64,000 nt of DNA from Streptomyces hayashii (GTDB lineage: Bacteria; Actinomycetota; Actinomycetes; Streptomycetales; Streptomycetaceae), in assembly GCF_024539815.1 (NCBI RefSeq), contig NZ_JAHHIU010000080.1, positions 62,001 to 126,000 of the forward strand, in the 5' to 3' direction. Under the pieces are notes generated by a model. That model was not told the origin of the DNA, did no database searches, and worked only from the letters and a program-made list of their open reading frames with translations. Below are positions 1-7,453 of the stretch, one piece after another; position 1 is the first letter of the stretch, and each line of letters starts with the position of its first letter. The position numbers were made by a program, and so were the translations under genes.

Positions 1-973
1 CGAGGTGCAGATTGATGCGCTCGAGCGCTTCGCCGATCAGGAACTCATTTCCGTAGGTGATCGCCGGCTCCAGCGTTGGGTGGCTGATGAAGGCGTCGAC
101 GACGGATGGATCGTGGTCGGAGAGCCACGCCGGCTTGTCGCGCTCACTGTCGAAGGGCAGGTCACTGTCGCTGTCGCGGAGGATCGCCAGCTTGGAGCAG
201 AGTTCCGCGCTCCGGGTCGCCAGGAGATGCACCGGCCACTGGCCGACCTTGGTGCCCACCGGCACGATACTCAGCGCATCAATGAAAGCCTGCTTGAGAG
301 TGTCCTCTCCGGCCCATGCCCGGCCGAACTCCCGGACGATGGCTGCTTCGGTGACCCCCTCGACCAGGACGAGCCGCTCGGCGAAGAGAGCGGCCGACCG
401 GCTCGAATCCAGATGAAGTCGCGTCATCCGCAATGTGGTCTCACGGTCCTTCGGCGGTACGACGTCGGCGACAGCGCGGCAGACTCTTCCCCGCTCCGTT
501 CGGCGCACGACCACCAGCTCCTGCGGGTTACAGGACGTGATGACGTCCGTCGCGTGGCTGGAGAGGATGACCTGCAGTTCCGGCCGTTCCTTGACGGCCC
601 TGCGCAAGTACCGGACGAGAGAGTGTTGCAGTTGCGGGTGGAGGTGTGCCTCCGGCTCTTCGATGACGACGGTTGCGTGGAAGGGGGTTGTGGGGAAGAA
701 GGAGTCCTCTTCGGATGCGGCGTCGGCCTGCGCTTGCACGAGATTGTCGAACGCCTGTTGAACCTGTTCTTCCTCCGACGGGGGCTGCGCGCCGAGGGCC
801 TCTTCGCGGAGGCCGGAGTTGTCCGGTAAGACCTCAGTGGAGTCCGGTATCGCTGCCAGGGTTACTGCGATGTGGAGCAGGTTCACATATCCCAGTCCCG
901 AGACCTCCAGCGGCCGCGCGGCCGAGCGTCCCTCCATGACGGCGAGCATGAGTTCCAGGACACGGGCTAGGTA
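1..973 (-). pseudogene. OLD-family ATP-dependent nuclease, C-terminal half (gene split by an IS element; runs off the left edge)
   Basis: Reading leftward from about 972, the minus strand stays open for roughly 320 codons to the window edge. The translation carries an ABC-type Walker B region ([13 protein letters not shown]), a switch segment (LSSHATDV) and then a TOPRIM nuclease domain ([13 protein letters not shown] followed by AILRDSDSD). This is the order seen in OLD-family ATPase/nucleases, several of which act in phage defence. The matching N-terminal half lies at 2430-3171 beyond an insertion sequence. Both halves enter the 10-bp target duplication in the same phase (TAC CTA GCC C), so precise loss of the element would restore one frame of more than 565 codons. 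The gene looks recently inactivated rather than decayed. An open frame on the opposite strand here is a shadow. Confidence 0.85.
964..973. repeat. Target-site duplication, left copy (10 bp)
   Basis: GGGCTAGGTA is repeated perfectly at 2430-2439, immediately outside both ends of the element. Confidence 0.9.
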
Positions 974-985
974 CAATGCCGTTGC
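974..985 (+). repeat. Left terminal inverted repeat of the IS element
   Basis: CAATGCCGTTGC starts directly after the left target duplication. It pairs with the right end at 2418-2429 with one mismatch in 12. Confidence 0.8.
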
Positions 986-993
986 AATAGCTC

Positions 994-2208
994 GTGGGCG
1001 TACGCTGCTGTGCAGTGTTCCCGGGGGTGGTGCGGGTGTCTGCGGACGTCGGTGAGTTATCGGGGTTGGGGCTGCTGACCTGGGTGTATCGGCCCGGGTT
1101 GGTGGATCGTGTGGTGGCCGCTTGCGGTCGTGCGGAGCAGCGTAGACGCCTGCTGCCGGCTCGGTTGGTGGTGTATTTCGTGCTCGCTCTGGCCCTGTTC
1201 TCGCCGGCACCGTATCTGGAGGTGATGCGGCATCTGGTCGAGGGCCTGCGTGGCCAAGGGCTGCTGGGCGAGTGGCGCATCCCGGCGAAGTCGTCGCTGT
1301 TTCGGGCCCGCCAGAGGCTGGGATCGGAGCCGCTGCGGGTGCTGTTTGCCACGACCGCGAAGCCGATGGGCACCGAGGCCACTCCGGGTTGCTTCTGGCG
1401 CGGGTTGCGGCTGCTGGCAGTGGACGGCACCTGCTGGGACGTGGCCGACAGTGTGGCCAACGAGGGCGCTTTCGGCCGTCCCGGAAACAGCCGCGGCCAC
1501 GACAAGTCCTGCTTTCCTCAGGTGCGGATGGCCTGTCTGATCGAGGTGGGCACCCACCTCGTCCTGGATGCCGAGCTGGCCGGCTGCCGCACCGGGGAAG
1601 TCACCCTGGTGGGCCGCCTGCCCCGCTCCTGCGGGCCGGGTCAACTCGTCCTGGCGGACCGGGAGTTTCTCGGCGTGCCGCTGTGGCGGGCCTTTGCCGC
1701 CAGCGGCGCCGACCTGCTGTGGCGGGTGCCGGCCAACCGCATCCTGCCCGTCGACCGGCAGTTGCGGGACGGCTCCTGGATCTCCCGCATCCACGCCGGC
1801 ACCGACCGCGCGCACCGTGATCCCGTCACCGTGCGGGTGGTGGCCTACCAGCTCAACGGCACTGGCCGTGAGGATGAGGACTACCGGCTGGTGACCAGCC
1901 TGCTCGACGCCCGCCGCTATCCAGCCCGCCAGCTGGCCGCGCTCTACCAAGAACGCTGGGAGGCGGAAGCCGTCTTCGCCGAGCTCAAGACCCATCAACG
2001 CGGAGCCCGCACCGTGCTCAGCAGCAAAACCCCCGACGGCGTCCTGCAGCAGATCTGGGCGCATCTGCTGGTCCACCACGCGCTGCGTGAGCTGATGGTG
2101 AGAACCGCCGCCACCCGAAGCCTGGACCCCGACCGGGTCTCCTTCACCGAAACCCTGCGCTCCGCCCGGCGCAGCGTGACCCTCACGCCGGGCAGCTTTT
2201 CCCCCTGA
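994..2208 (+). CDS. IS4-family transposase, interrupted near the C-terminus by a CCC-TGA stop
   Basis: DDE transposase of 404 residues from a GTG start 20 bp inside the left end. The catalytic aspartates lie in [10 protein letters not shown] and VLADREFLG. The IS4 signature Y(2)R(3)E(6)K is exact in [16 protein letters not shown]. The frame stops at TGA 2206-2208 after TTT TCC CCC. The +1 frame then continues for about 70 codons with the conserved IS4-type tail (RVVKRKMSNY, RAEHHTWPQP) to about 2416. The full protein therefore needs a +1 shift at CCC-TGA. This is either a real frameshift mutation or sequencing error in the T4C5 run, or a programmed shift resembling CUU-UGA type sites. The first reading implies a dead element, the second an active one. 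Confidence 0.88.
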   Translation: MGVRCCAVFPGVVRVSADVGELSGLGLLTWVYRPGLVDRVVAACGRAEQRRRLLPARLVVYFVLALALFSPAPYLEVMRHLVEGLRGQGLLGEWRIPAKSSLFRARQRLGSEPLRVLFATTAKPMGTEATPGCFWRGLRLLAVDGTCWDVADSVANEGAFGRPGNSRGHDKSCFPQVRMACLIEVGTHLVLDAELAGCRTGEVTLVGRLPRSCGPGQLVLADREFLGVPLWRAFAASGADLLWRVPANRILPVDRQLRDGSWISRIHAGTDRAHRDPVTVRVVAYQLNGTGREDEDYRLVTSLLDARRYPARQLAALYQERWEAEAVFAELKTHQRGARTVLSSKTPDGVLQQIWAHLLVHHALRELMVRTAATRSLDPDRVSFTETLRSARRSVTLTPGSFSP

Positions 2209-2417
2209 CCTGCTGGTCAGAACCCTCGTCCTGCTACAGCACGACCTGCTCGAACGACTCCTGCCACACAGACGCCTGCGCAGCCAGCCCCGCGTCGTCA
2301 AACGCAAGATGTCCAACTACCGGCTCAAACGGGCCGAACACCACACCTGGCCCCAGCCCACCCACACCGGCACCCGAGCAGTCCGCATCCAACGACCCCA
2401 ACCCGCAACCACGTAAA

Positions 2418-2429
2418 GCAACAGCATTG
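2418..2429 (-). repeat. Right terminal inverted repeat of the IS element
   Basis: Read on the minus strand this is CAATGCTGTTGC, one mismatch from the left end. It abuts the right copy of the target duplication. Confidence 0.8.
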
Positions 2430-2439
2430 GGGCTAGGTA
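2430..2439. repeat. Target-site duplication, right copy (10 bp)
   Basis: GGGCTAGGTA is identical to 964-973. Collapsing the two copies rejoins the OLD-family gene in frame. Confidence 0.9.
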
Positions 2440-3171
2440 GGCGTCGTCGATGACCTGACCGCGTATGTAGGGCCACTGAGGGCTGACACCGGCTGTGAGC
2501 GTCGCCAGATGGCTGCGGATTCGCTCCTCCACCGCATCGATGAGGCTGTCCTTCGCCAAGTCCTCCAGAAGGCGAGAGGCACGCGCCCGTAATGCCACCA
2601 GGTTTCGCTTCCCGCGCAGGCGTTGCTGCTGTGCCCGCAGCAGCTCTACGAGGATCCGCGCCTCGCGACGGGCGAGTTCGTCCAGGGGCTGGCGCCAGGC
2701 GGGAAGATAGATCAGCTTGAACGGGTCCAGATTTTGCGATGTGCCATGAGCCGAATTCACCCGTGCGGCGACCGTTCCCAGCTGCCGACTCAGGGAGACG
2801 CTCCAGCTTTCGGCAACCCCGCCCAGGCGTCGGTGGCGCGTGGAGTGCAGCTCGCGGCCGAGCCGTCCTTCCGAAGCGAGTCTCTCGTTCAGGGTGTAGG
2901 TGACCTCGATGGTGCGGTCCGAGTCCATTGGGGCGAGCACGGCTGAGCCAAACCGCGGCAGCGCTGGGAATCGGCTTCCAGGATGGGCCAAGTAGAGCGC
3001 GTCTGTGAGAGTGGTCTTGCCGGCACCATTCGCGCCGATGAGCACACTGAACCTGCCAGGTAGATCGCAGATCATAGGGTGCTCCACGCTCGCGCGTAGA
3101 CCGCTTACCGTGACACGACTCAGATGCACCCGCTGCCCCCTGGGATCAAATGACCACGCAACGAACATCAT
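2430..3171 (-). pseudogene. OLD-family ATP-dependent nuclease, N-terminal half
   Basis: This is the N-terminal part of the gene whose C-terminal half is at 1-973. It begins near 3171 and has an ABC-type ATPase start with a Walker A loop (LIGANGAGKTT) after a short beta-rich leader. It then runs through a helical region to IDDAYLAP, where the IS element enters. Past 2430 the frame reads into the right end of the element and stops near 2317, giving a chimeric tail. The start codon is uncertain; in-frame ATGs at 3171 and 3168 are both possible and no strong ribosome site decides. The gene is transcribed away from the monooxygenase block and may be a defence gene unrelated to the rest of the window. 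Confidence 0.82.
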
Positions 3172-3367
3172 CGCTCACCATGCCGACTGGGGTTCGACGC
3201 TTCCGATCAAAACTGGAGTGTGCTGTTGAGGCCCTCCGTCGCCTCGGACGGCCGCCACCAGGGGCCGCGTCTCCCTCCCGTACATGCGGCAGTTCAAAAT
3301 CGTCGGGCTTAGCTGGCAGTTTGCACAGCGTGTCGAATGCCGTGGTCGACTGAGGCATCGTGGCACC

Positions 3368-3469
3368 TGCGTCTGGCTTCACCTCGGGTAAGTCTCGGTG
3401 CCGGATGCGCATGTCAGAGTCGCAGATGGTGGTGGCGTCGGCGCGCACGACCGTGTCGGTCGGGTCTTC
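3368..3469 (-). pseudogene. Remnant of a zinc-dependent alcohol dehydrogenase (about 34 codons)
   Basis: The minus strand encodes EDPTDTVVRADATTIC followed by DSDMRIRHRDLPEVKPD. This lines up with residues about 25-60 of the two intact alcohol dehydrogenases at 23560-24588 and 62892-63962 (TDAIVRVDATTVCGSDLHI, then RGDLPEVKPG). The catalytic-zinc cysteine is kept but the flanking glycine is now Asp, and the His-Glu zinc motif after PEVKPG is gone. It is a scrap of a third copy. Nothing else recognisable lies between the OLD gene and the monooxygenase (3172-3597). Confidence 0.7.
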
Positions 3470-3597
3470 GATCGCTGTCGCTCTCGAAGAGGTCCGGGCA
3501 GCACGCCGCTGAGCTGGGCTTTCCAGGGCGGGTTCTCCCATCGGGCCAACGGCCAACACGTCGTAGCCTCAGACTCGCGCGGCGGTCATGGCCGGCT

Positions 3598-5178
3598 TCA
3601 TGCCGATGCCGCCGCGCCGATCAGTGAGAGCCAGCTGCTCAGCCCGGCCACGTCGGCGGTCCCGCACCGGAAGCCGATATGCCCGTCCGGGCGGACCGCG
3701 ATCAGACCGCGGCCGGGGCTGTTCCTCAGCCGGAGGACGGTGACGTGGGGACCGAGCACCGCGTCCGGCGGCGGGGCGGCGTCGCGCTGCAGCAGCACGT
3801 GCACGCCCGGACCGGCGAGCAGCCCGTGCAACCGTTGTGGAGGCCCTCCGACGCTGACGGTCGCGTCCGGTAGGCGGTCTCCCGGGCGAGGTGCACCACG
3901 CAGGCGCGGTCTTCCCTCCACGGACAGGGCGCTGTGCCTGTAGTTCACCCGCAGTTGGGAGATGAAGCGGATGCCTTCGGCGACCAGCCGTCGACGGTCA
4001 AGGAGAATCGGCACGGCCGGGGCTGCGCGCGGAGCGGCCACCGCGCGCAGCCACGAGGGGATCCGGCCGGTCGACGCCTCTGCCCAGAACACTGTGTGCG
4101 TGAGGATCAGCCGTCGGTGGGCGGCCGACCGGCGCTCCGTGTCGTAGGAGTCGAGCAGCACTTCGGCACCGAGCCCGCCCGCGGCGTCGCCCCTGGAGCA
4201 GTTCGTCGCAAAGCCGAGCTTCCAACCGAGATTCACCGCGTCCTGGATGCCGGCGTTCATGCCCTGGCCGGTGGCCGGTGAGTAGTTGTGAGCCGCGTCC
4301 CCCGCGAGGAAGAGCCGCCCGCGGCGGAATCGTGCGGCGAGGCTGCACTGCAGGGGCACCCGCGCGGACCACGCGAGGCGCTCGATCCGGGCGTCCGGCC
4401 CGGCGTCGCTCAGAAGTCGCTGCAGATCGGCATACGGGACGGCGGGGCCGGGCTGGCCGAAGTCCAGTCCGGCCCCGCCGGCGGACGCTCGTGTGGCCAG
4501 CAGTCGCCAGGCGGCCTGTTCTCCGAGCGGGAAGAGGAACAGCAGCCCCTGACGCCCCGCGAACACCTGGGCGCCGGAGCGGCCGGAGTCGCCGCTGAGA
4601 TCGAGGTCGGCGAGGACCACCTCTTCGGTGTAGGGCCTGCCGTGCCACCCGATGCCGGCGCAGACCCGCACGGTACTGGCCGGGCCGTCACAGCCGGCGA
4701 CGAACGGGCAGCGGATCTCCTCCGTACCCTGCTGCGAGCGCAGCACGGCCCATGCGCTGTGCTTGTCATCGCGGGCGGTGACCAGTTCGGTGCCCCGTTC
4801 CACCGCCACCCCGCGGTCGGCGAGCGCCTGGGCCAGCACTCTCTCGACGTCCGTCTGTCGCATCAGTGACAGATGTGGGAACGCCGTGTCGGGCAGGGCG
4901 AGGTCGGCGAGACTGGCTTCGACGACGCGGGAGCCCAGATGAAGCCCGACTGTCGGTGCGGTGTCCGCCAGCTCCAGCAGGGCGTCCGTGACGCCGAGCG
5001 GGCGCACCACCTCCAGGGTGCGTGGGTGCAGGATGAGCGCGCGGGAGGGCCGGAACGCGCCGGGACGCCGCTCGATGATTCGGACCCGCGCTCCGTGGTC
5101 ATGGGCTTGCAGTGCCAGGGTGAGGCCGGTCGGACCGGCCCCGACCACAAGGACGTCTATCGCTGTCGTGGCTGCCAT
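3598..5178 (-). CDS. FAD-dependent aromatic monooxygenase (PheA/TfdB type)
   Basis: 526 residues. The N-terminus has the FAD Rossmann motif (VLVVGAGPTGLTLAL, residues about 9-23). The middle has the family signature FVAGCDGPASTVR, and the second FAD motif is RLFLAGDAAHNYSPATGQG. This arrangement is that of flavoprotein hydroxylases of the p-hydroxybenzoate hydroxylase fold, which use NAD(P)H and O2 to hydroxylate phenolic or polyketide substrates. A C-terminal thioredoxin-like domain of the PheA type probably fills the last 150 residues. The gene starts 4 bp after the small unknown gene at 5182-5748, so the two look co-transcribed. The substrate cannot be told. It is not an obvious part of the dormancy set. 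Confidence 0.9.
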   Translation of the reverse strand: MAATTAIDVLVVGAGPTGLTLALQAHDHGARVRIIERRPGAFRPSRALILHPRTLEVVRPLGVTDALLELADTAPTVGLHLGSRVVEASLADLALPDTAFPHLSLMRQTDVERVLAQALADRGVAVERGTELVTARDDKHSAWAVLRSQQGTEEIRCPFVAGCDGPASTVRVCAGIGWHGRPYTEEVVLADLDLSGDSGRSGAQVFAGRQGLLFLFPLGEQAAWRLLATRASAGGAGLDFGQPGPAVPYADLQRLLSDAGPDARIERLAWSARVPLQCSLAARFRRGRLFLAGDAAHNYSPATGQGMNAGIQDAVNLGWKLGFATNCSRGDAAGGLGAEVLLDSYDTERRSAAHRRLILTHTVFWAEASTGRIPSWLRAVAAPRAAPAVPILLDRRRLVAEGIRFISQLRVNYRHSALSVEGRPRLRGAPRPGDRLPDATVSVGGPPQRLHGLLAGPGVHVLLQRDAAPPPDAVLGPHVTVLRLRNSPGRGLIAVRPDGHIGFRCGTADVAGLSSWLSLIGAAASA

Positions 5179-5181
5179 GTT

Positions 5182-5748
5182 TCATGCCGTGCTCTTGATG
5201 CGCCACCATGCCGCGGTGTCGTCCGGCGCCAGGCCCTCGGCCAGCCCGCCATCTGCGATGACCGCGTCGCGACGCAGCCCGGGCAGGACTGCATAGCGGA
5301 TTGAGCCCGGCATGCTGACCAGCGCCAGAACCCGCCACAGGGAACGCGCATAGTGTTCGGCGCGCTCCTGTCCATCCCACTCGTACACACCGCGGTAACG
5401 GTCGCACTCGTCGTGGGCCAGCCACAGCTTCGAGGTGAACCCGGGGAAGCCGACGAACAGGGGGGTGTTCAGCAGGCTCTCCGCGCGGAACAGGGCGTGC
5501 GCGGGCCCGCGGATCAGGCGCAGCCGGAATTCGACCACGAGCGTGCATGGATCCTTCGCCGAGCCGCTGCCCAAGCGGGTCTCCCGGTACACCCGGGCCG
5601 AGGTGCCGTCGGCGAAGCGCAGCCTCATCCCCAACCGTTCTCTCGGCAGACGGACCCGGCGCCGCGCGAGCAGTGGGAGGGTGGTGAGAATGCATGCGGC
5701 CACTGCCCGCCACGCCTCGCCAGAGGCGACGGGGCTCTGTTCACTCAT
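5182..5748 (-). CDS. Conserved hypothetical protein, 188 aa
   Basis: I do not recognise a named family. The ATG at 5746-5748 is preceded by GGAGG at a good distance, so it is preferred over an upstream in-frame start at 5973 that would add a low-complexity leader. A hydrophobic stretch (AVAACILTTLPLLA, residues about 14-27) may be a membrane anchor. The rest is soluble and rich in aromatic residues (PLFVGFPGF, RGVYEWDGQERAEHYARSL, SIRYAVLPGL), which suggests a small beta-barrel or monooxygenase-like fold. It ends 4 bp before the FAD monooxygenase and probably works with it. Confidence 0.75.
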   Translation of the reverse strand: MSEQSPVASGEAWRAVAACILTTLPLLARRRVRLPRERLGMRLRFADGTSARVYRETRLGSGSAKDPCTLVVEFRLRLIRGPAHALFRAESLLNTPLFVGFPGFTSKLWLAHDECDRYRGVYEWDGQERAEHYARSLWRVLALVSMPGSIRYAVLPGLRRDAVIADGGLAEGLAPDDTAAWWRIKSTA

Positions 5749-6096
5749 GGGGAGCCTCCTCCCGAAGCGGACGGCTGCCAGGGCCCTGGACAGCCGCTGC
5801 CTGCAGGGTGCCGCTCGTGTTTCCGGCCAGCCACAGGGGCCACGACCGCCAGCACCTGTACGCCACCGGCCCCACCACCACGGGCACACCGGTGGACGAG
5901 TGGGACTGGCCCCAGGAGCTTCGCCTTCCTGCTGCGTAGCTTCCCGGACCCGTCTCCCGGGCACAGCGCGCACGACGGCGGTCGCTCCCGCTCACCGCTG
6001 CGGGGCAGTCCCGGGTTCCCATCGGGTTCAGTTCGGCCTGACTGCTCTCGCGTTGGTGAGAGACGGACAGGTCGGCGACCTGGTGCTGCAGCCCCA
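5749..6096. other. Intergenic stretch without a convincing gene
   Basis: 348 bp between the small hypothetical gene and the SDR stop. On the plus strand, codons ending at 5939 read LYATGPTTTGTPVDEWDWPQ with strongly G/C third positions. This could be the tail of a lost gene, but no start or family could be assigned. No clear terminator was seen. Confidence 0.4.
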
Positions 6097-6846
6097 TCAG
6101 TGGTCGGGCGCCAGAGCGGTCGGTGGGCCGGCGGTGACGCCGCCGTCCAGGATGAACTCCGTGCCGGTGGAGTAGGTGGCGTCGGCGGCGATGAAGAGCA
6201 CCATGCGGGCGACCTCCTCGGGCTCACCGAACCGGGGGAGGGGCTGCGCGGACGTGAAGGAGTCGTCGAAGTCGGCTGTCATCGCGGTGCGCACCGCACC
6301 GGGATGGACCGAGCAGACACGGGTCCCGTCCGGGGCCAGTTCCAGCGCCGCGGCCTTGGTCAGGCCGCGCAGTCCCCACTTGCTGGCCACGTACGCTCCG
6401 ATACCTGCGTAGCCGGTGAGGCCGGCGAGTGAGGAGATGTTCACGATCGCGCCTCCACCCGCCCGACGAAGGGAAGGGGCAGCCGTGCGCATACCCAGCC
6501 AGGCGCCCTGGAGGTTGACGTCGATGACGCGGCGGAAGGATCCGAGAGGCTGCTCCTCGATGGTTCCCCATTCGAGGATGCCGGCGTTGTTGACCAGCAC
6601 CGAGACGGGGCCCAGTTCCCGCTCCGTCTCCGCCACCACCGTCTGCCAGTCGTTCTCGGCGCTGACGTCGAGGTGCGCATACCGGGCGGGGCCACCGAGT
6701 TCGGCCGCCAGTTTTTCTCCTTCGGTGTCGAGGACATCGGCGACCGTCACAGCCGCGCCTTCCGTGGCGAACAGACGTGCCACGGCGGCGCCGATCCCTC
6801 TTGCTCCACCGGTGACGATCGCCACTTGCTCGTCAAGACGTCCCAT
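6097..6846 (-). CDS. Short-chain dehydrogenase/reductase (SDR)
   Basis: 249 residues, a classical SDR. The cofactor motif is VTGGARGIGAAVA near residue 12, the structural motif is VNNAGILEWG, and the catalytic set is Ser in NISSLAGLTGY with Tyr and Lys in YVASKWGLRGLTKAA. VADVLD after the second strand, with an acidic residue, favours NAD(H) over NADP(H). The ATG at 6844-6846 follows AGGAGGTCGTG, so it is preferred to the start 18 bp upstream. The substrate is unknown; steroid- and alcohol-type SDRs look alike at this level. It sits 54 bp after the CBS gene at 6901-7320 on the same strand. Confidence 0.92.
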   Translation of the reverse strand: MGRLDEQVAIVTGGARGIGAAVARLFATEGAAVTVADVLDTEGEKLAAELGGPARYAHLDVSAENDWQTVVAETERELGPVSVLVNNAGILEWGTIEEQPLGSFRRVIDVNLQGAWLGMRTAAPSLRRAGGGAIVNISSLAGLTGYAGIGAYVASKWGLRGLTKAAALELAPDGTRVCSVHPGAVRTAMTADFDDSFTSAQPLPRFGEPEEVARMVLFIAADATYSTGTEFILDGGVTAGPPTALAPDH

Positions 6847-6900
6847 CACGACCTCCTGAACCAATGGTCGACGAAGATTCGCCGGGGAACGACAGGTCGG

Positions 6901-7320
6901 TCAGGAGGTCGCGCAGACGACCTCGACGAAGTGGCCCACCTGGCCCTCGGGCAGGTGGCGCGCGAGGTCCGCCTCGCTGATCATGCCGACGAGGCGATGA
7001 TTGTCGGTCACCGGCAGCCGACGGATCCTGTGCTCCTCCATGGTGTGCAGGACTTGGTCGGCATCGGCCTTGGCATCGATCGTGATCGGTTTGCCCTGTT
7101 CCAGCTGGCCGGCGGTCATGGTCCTGGGGTCCTTACCCCTGGCGAGACACTTCACCACGATGTCGCGGTCGGTGATGATCCCGTGGAGCCGGTCGTCCTC
7201 CCCGCAGATCGGCAGGGCCCCCACGTCCAGTTCCTTCATCCTGCGCGCCGCGTCCTGAAGTGTTTCGCTCTCCTGTACGCAGGTGGCACCGGCGTGCATG
7301 ATCTCCTGGGCAGTCGTCAT
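6901..7320 (-). CDS. Two-CBS-domain protein (HRP1/Rv2626c type)
   Basis: 139 residues made almost wholly of a CBS pair: ARRMKELDVGALPICGE and IITDRDIVVKCLARG in the first domain, HRIRRLPVTDNHRLVGMIS in the second. CBS pairs usually bind adenine nucleotides or NAD and report energy state. A stand-alone pair of this length matches hypoxic response protein 1 of mycobacteria, a DosR-regulon member. The start at 7318-7320 has a ribosome-site-like AAGGACACGACC before it. It lies in the long minus-strand run after the P-type ATPase. Confidence 0.93.
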   Translation of the reverse strand: MTTAQEIMHAGATCVQESETLQDAARRMKELDVGALPICGEDDRLHGIITDRDIVVKCLARGKDPRTMTAGQLEQGKPITIDAKADADQVLHTMEEHRIRRLPVTDNHRLVGMISEADLARHLPEGQVGHFVEVVCATS

Positions 7321-7453
7321 GGTCGTGTCCTTCCGGCGTCGTTGTCGGCGCGGGAGGAACTCGTGGAGTGTGACCCGCCCCGGCCGGTCTCGTCCTCAAG
7401 ACCAGTGTCGGCTGCTCACCTCCCCTGCGCATGCCGGGGAACAGGCGCTCACG

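Larger units (their letters stand above)
974..2429 (+). mobile_element. IS4-family insertion sequence, 1,456 bp
   Basis: The element is bounded by imperfect terminal inverted repeats (CAATGCCGTTGC on the left, CAATGCTGTTGC read inward from the right) and by a perfect 10-bp direct repeat, GGGCTAGGTA, at 964-973 and 2430-2439. One transposase of the IS4 DDE type fills it. A 10-bp duplication fits the IS4 family. The perfect duplication and the undamaged halves of the target gene argue for a recent insertion. I cannot name the exact IS without a database comparison. Confidence 0.9.

Noticed and set aside
5..829. A 274-codon plus-strand frame at the left edge
   Set aside because: The opposite strand carries the Walker B and TOPRIM motifs of the OLD-family protein; the plus frame is its shadow.
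3146..3559. A 137-codon minus-strand frame read as a whole gene
   Set aside because: Only about 34 codons match alcohol dehydrogenase; the flanks look random, so it is listed as a remnant.
7386..7403. GGTCT and AGACC inverted repeat upstream of the CBS gene
   Set aside because: Five-base arms are expected by chance and the site lies in a gap where no second copy was found.
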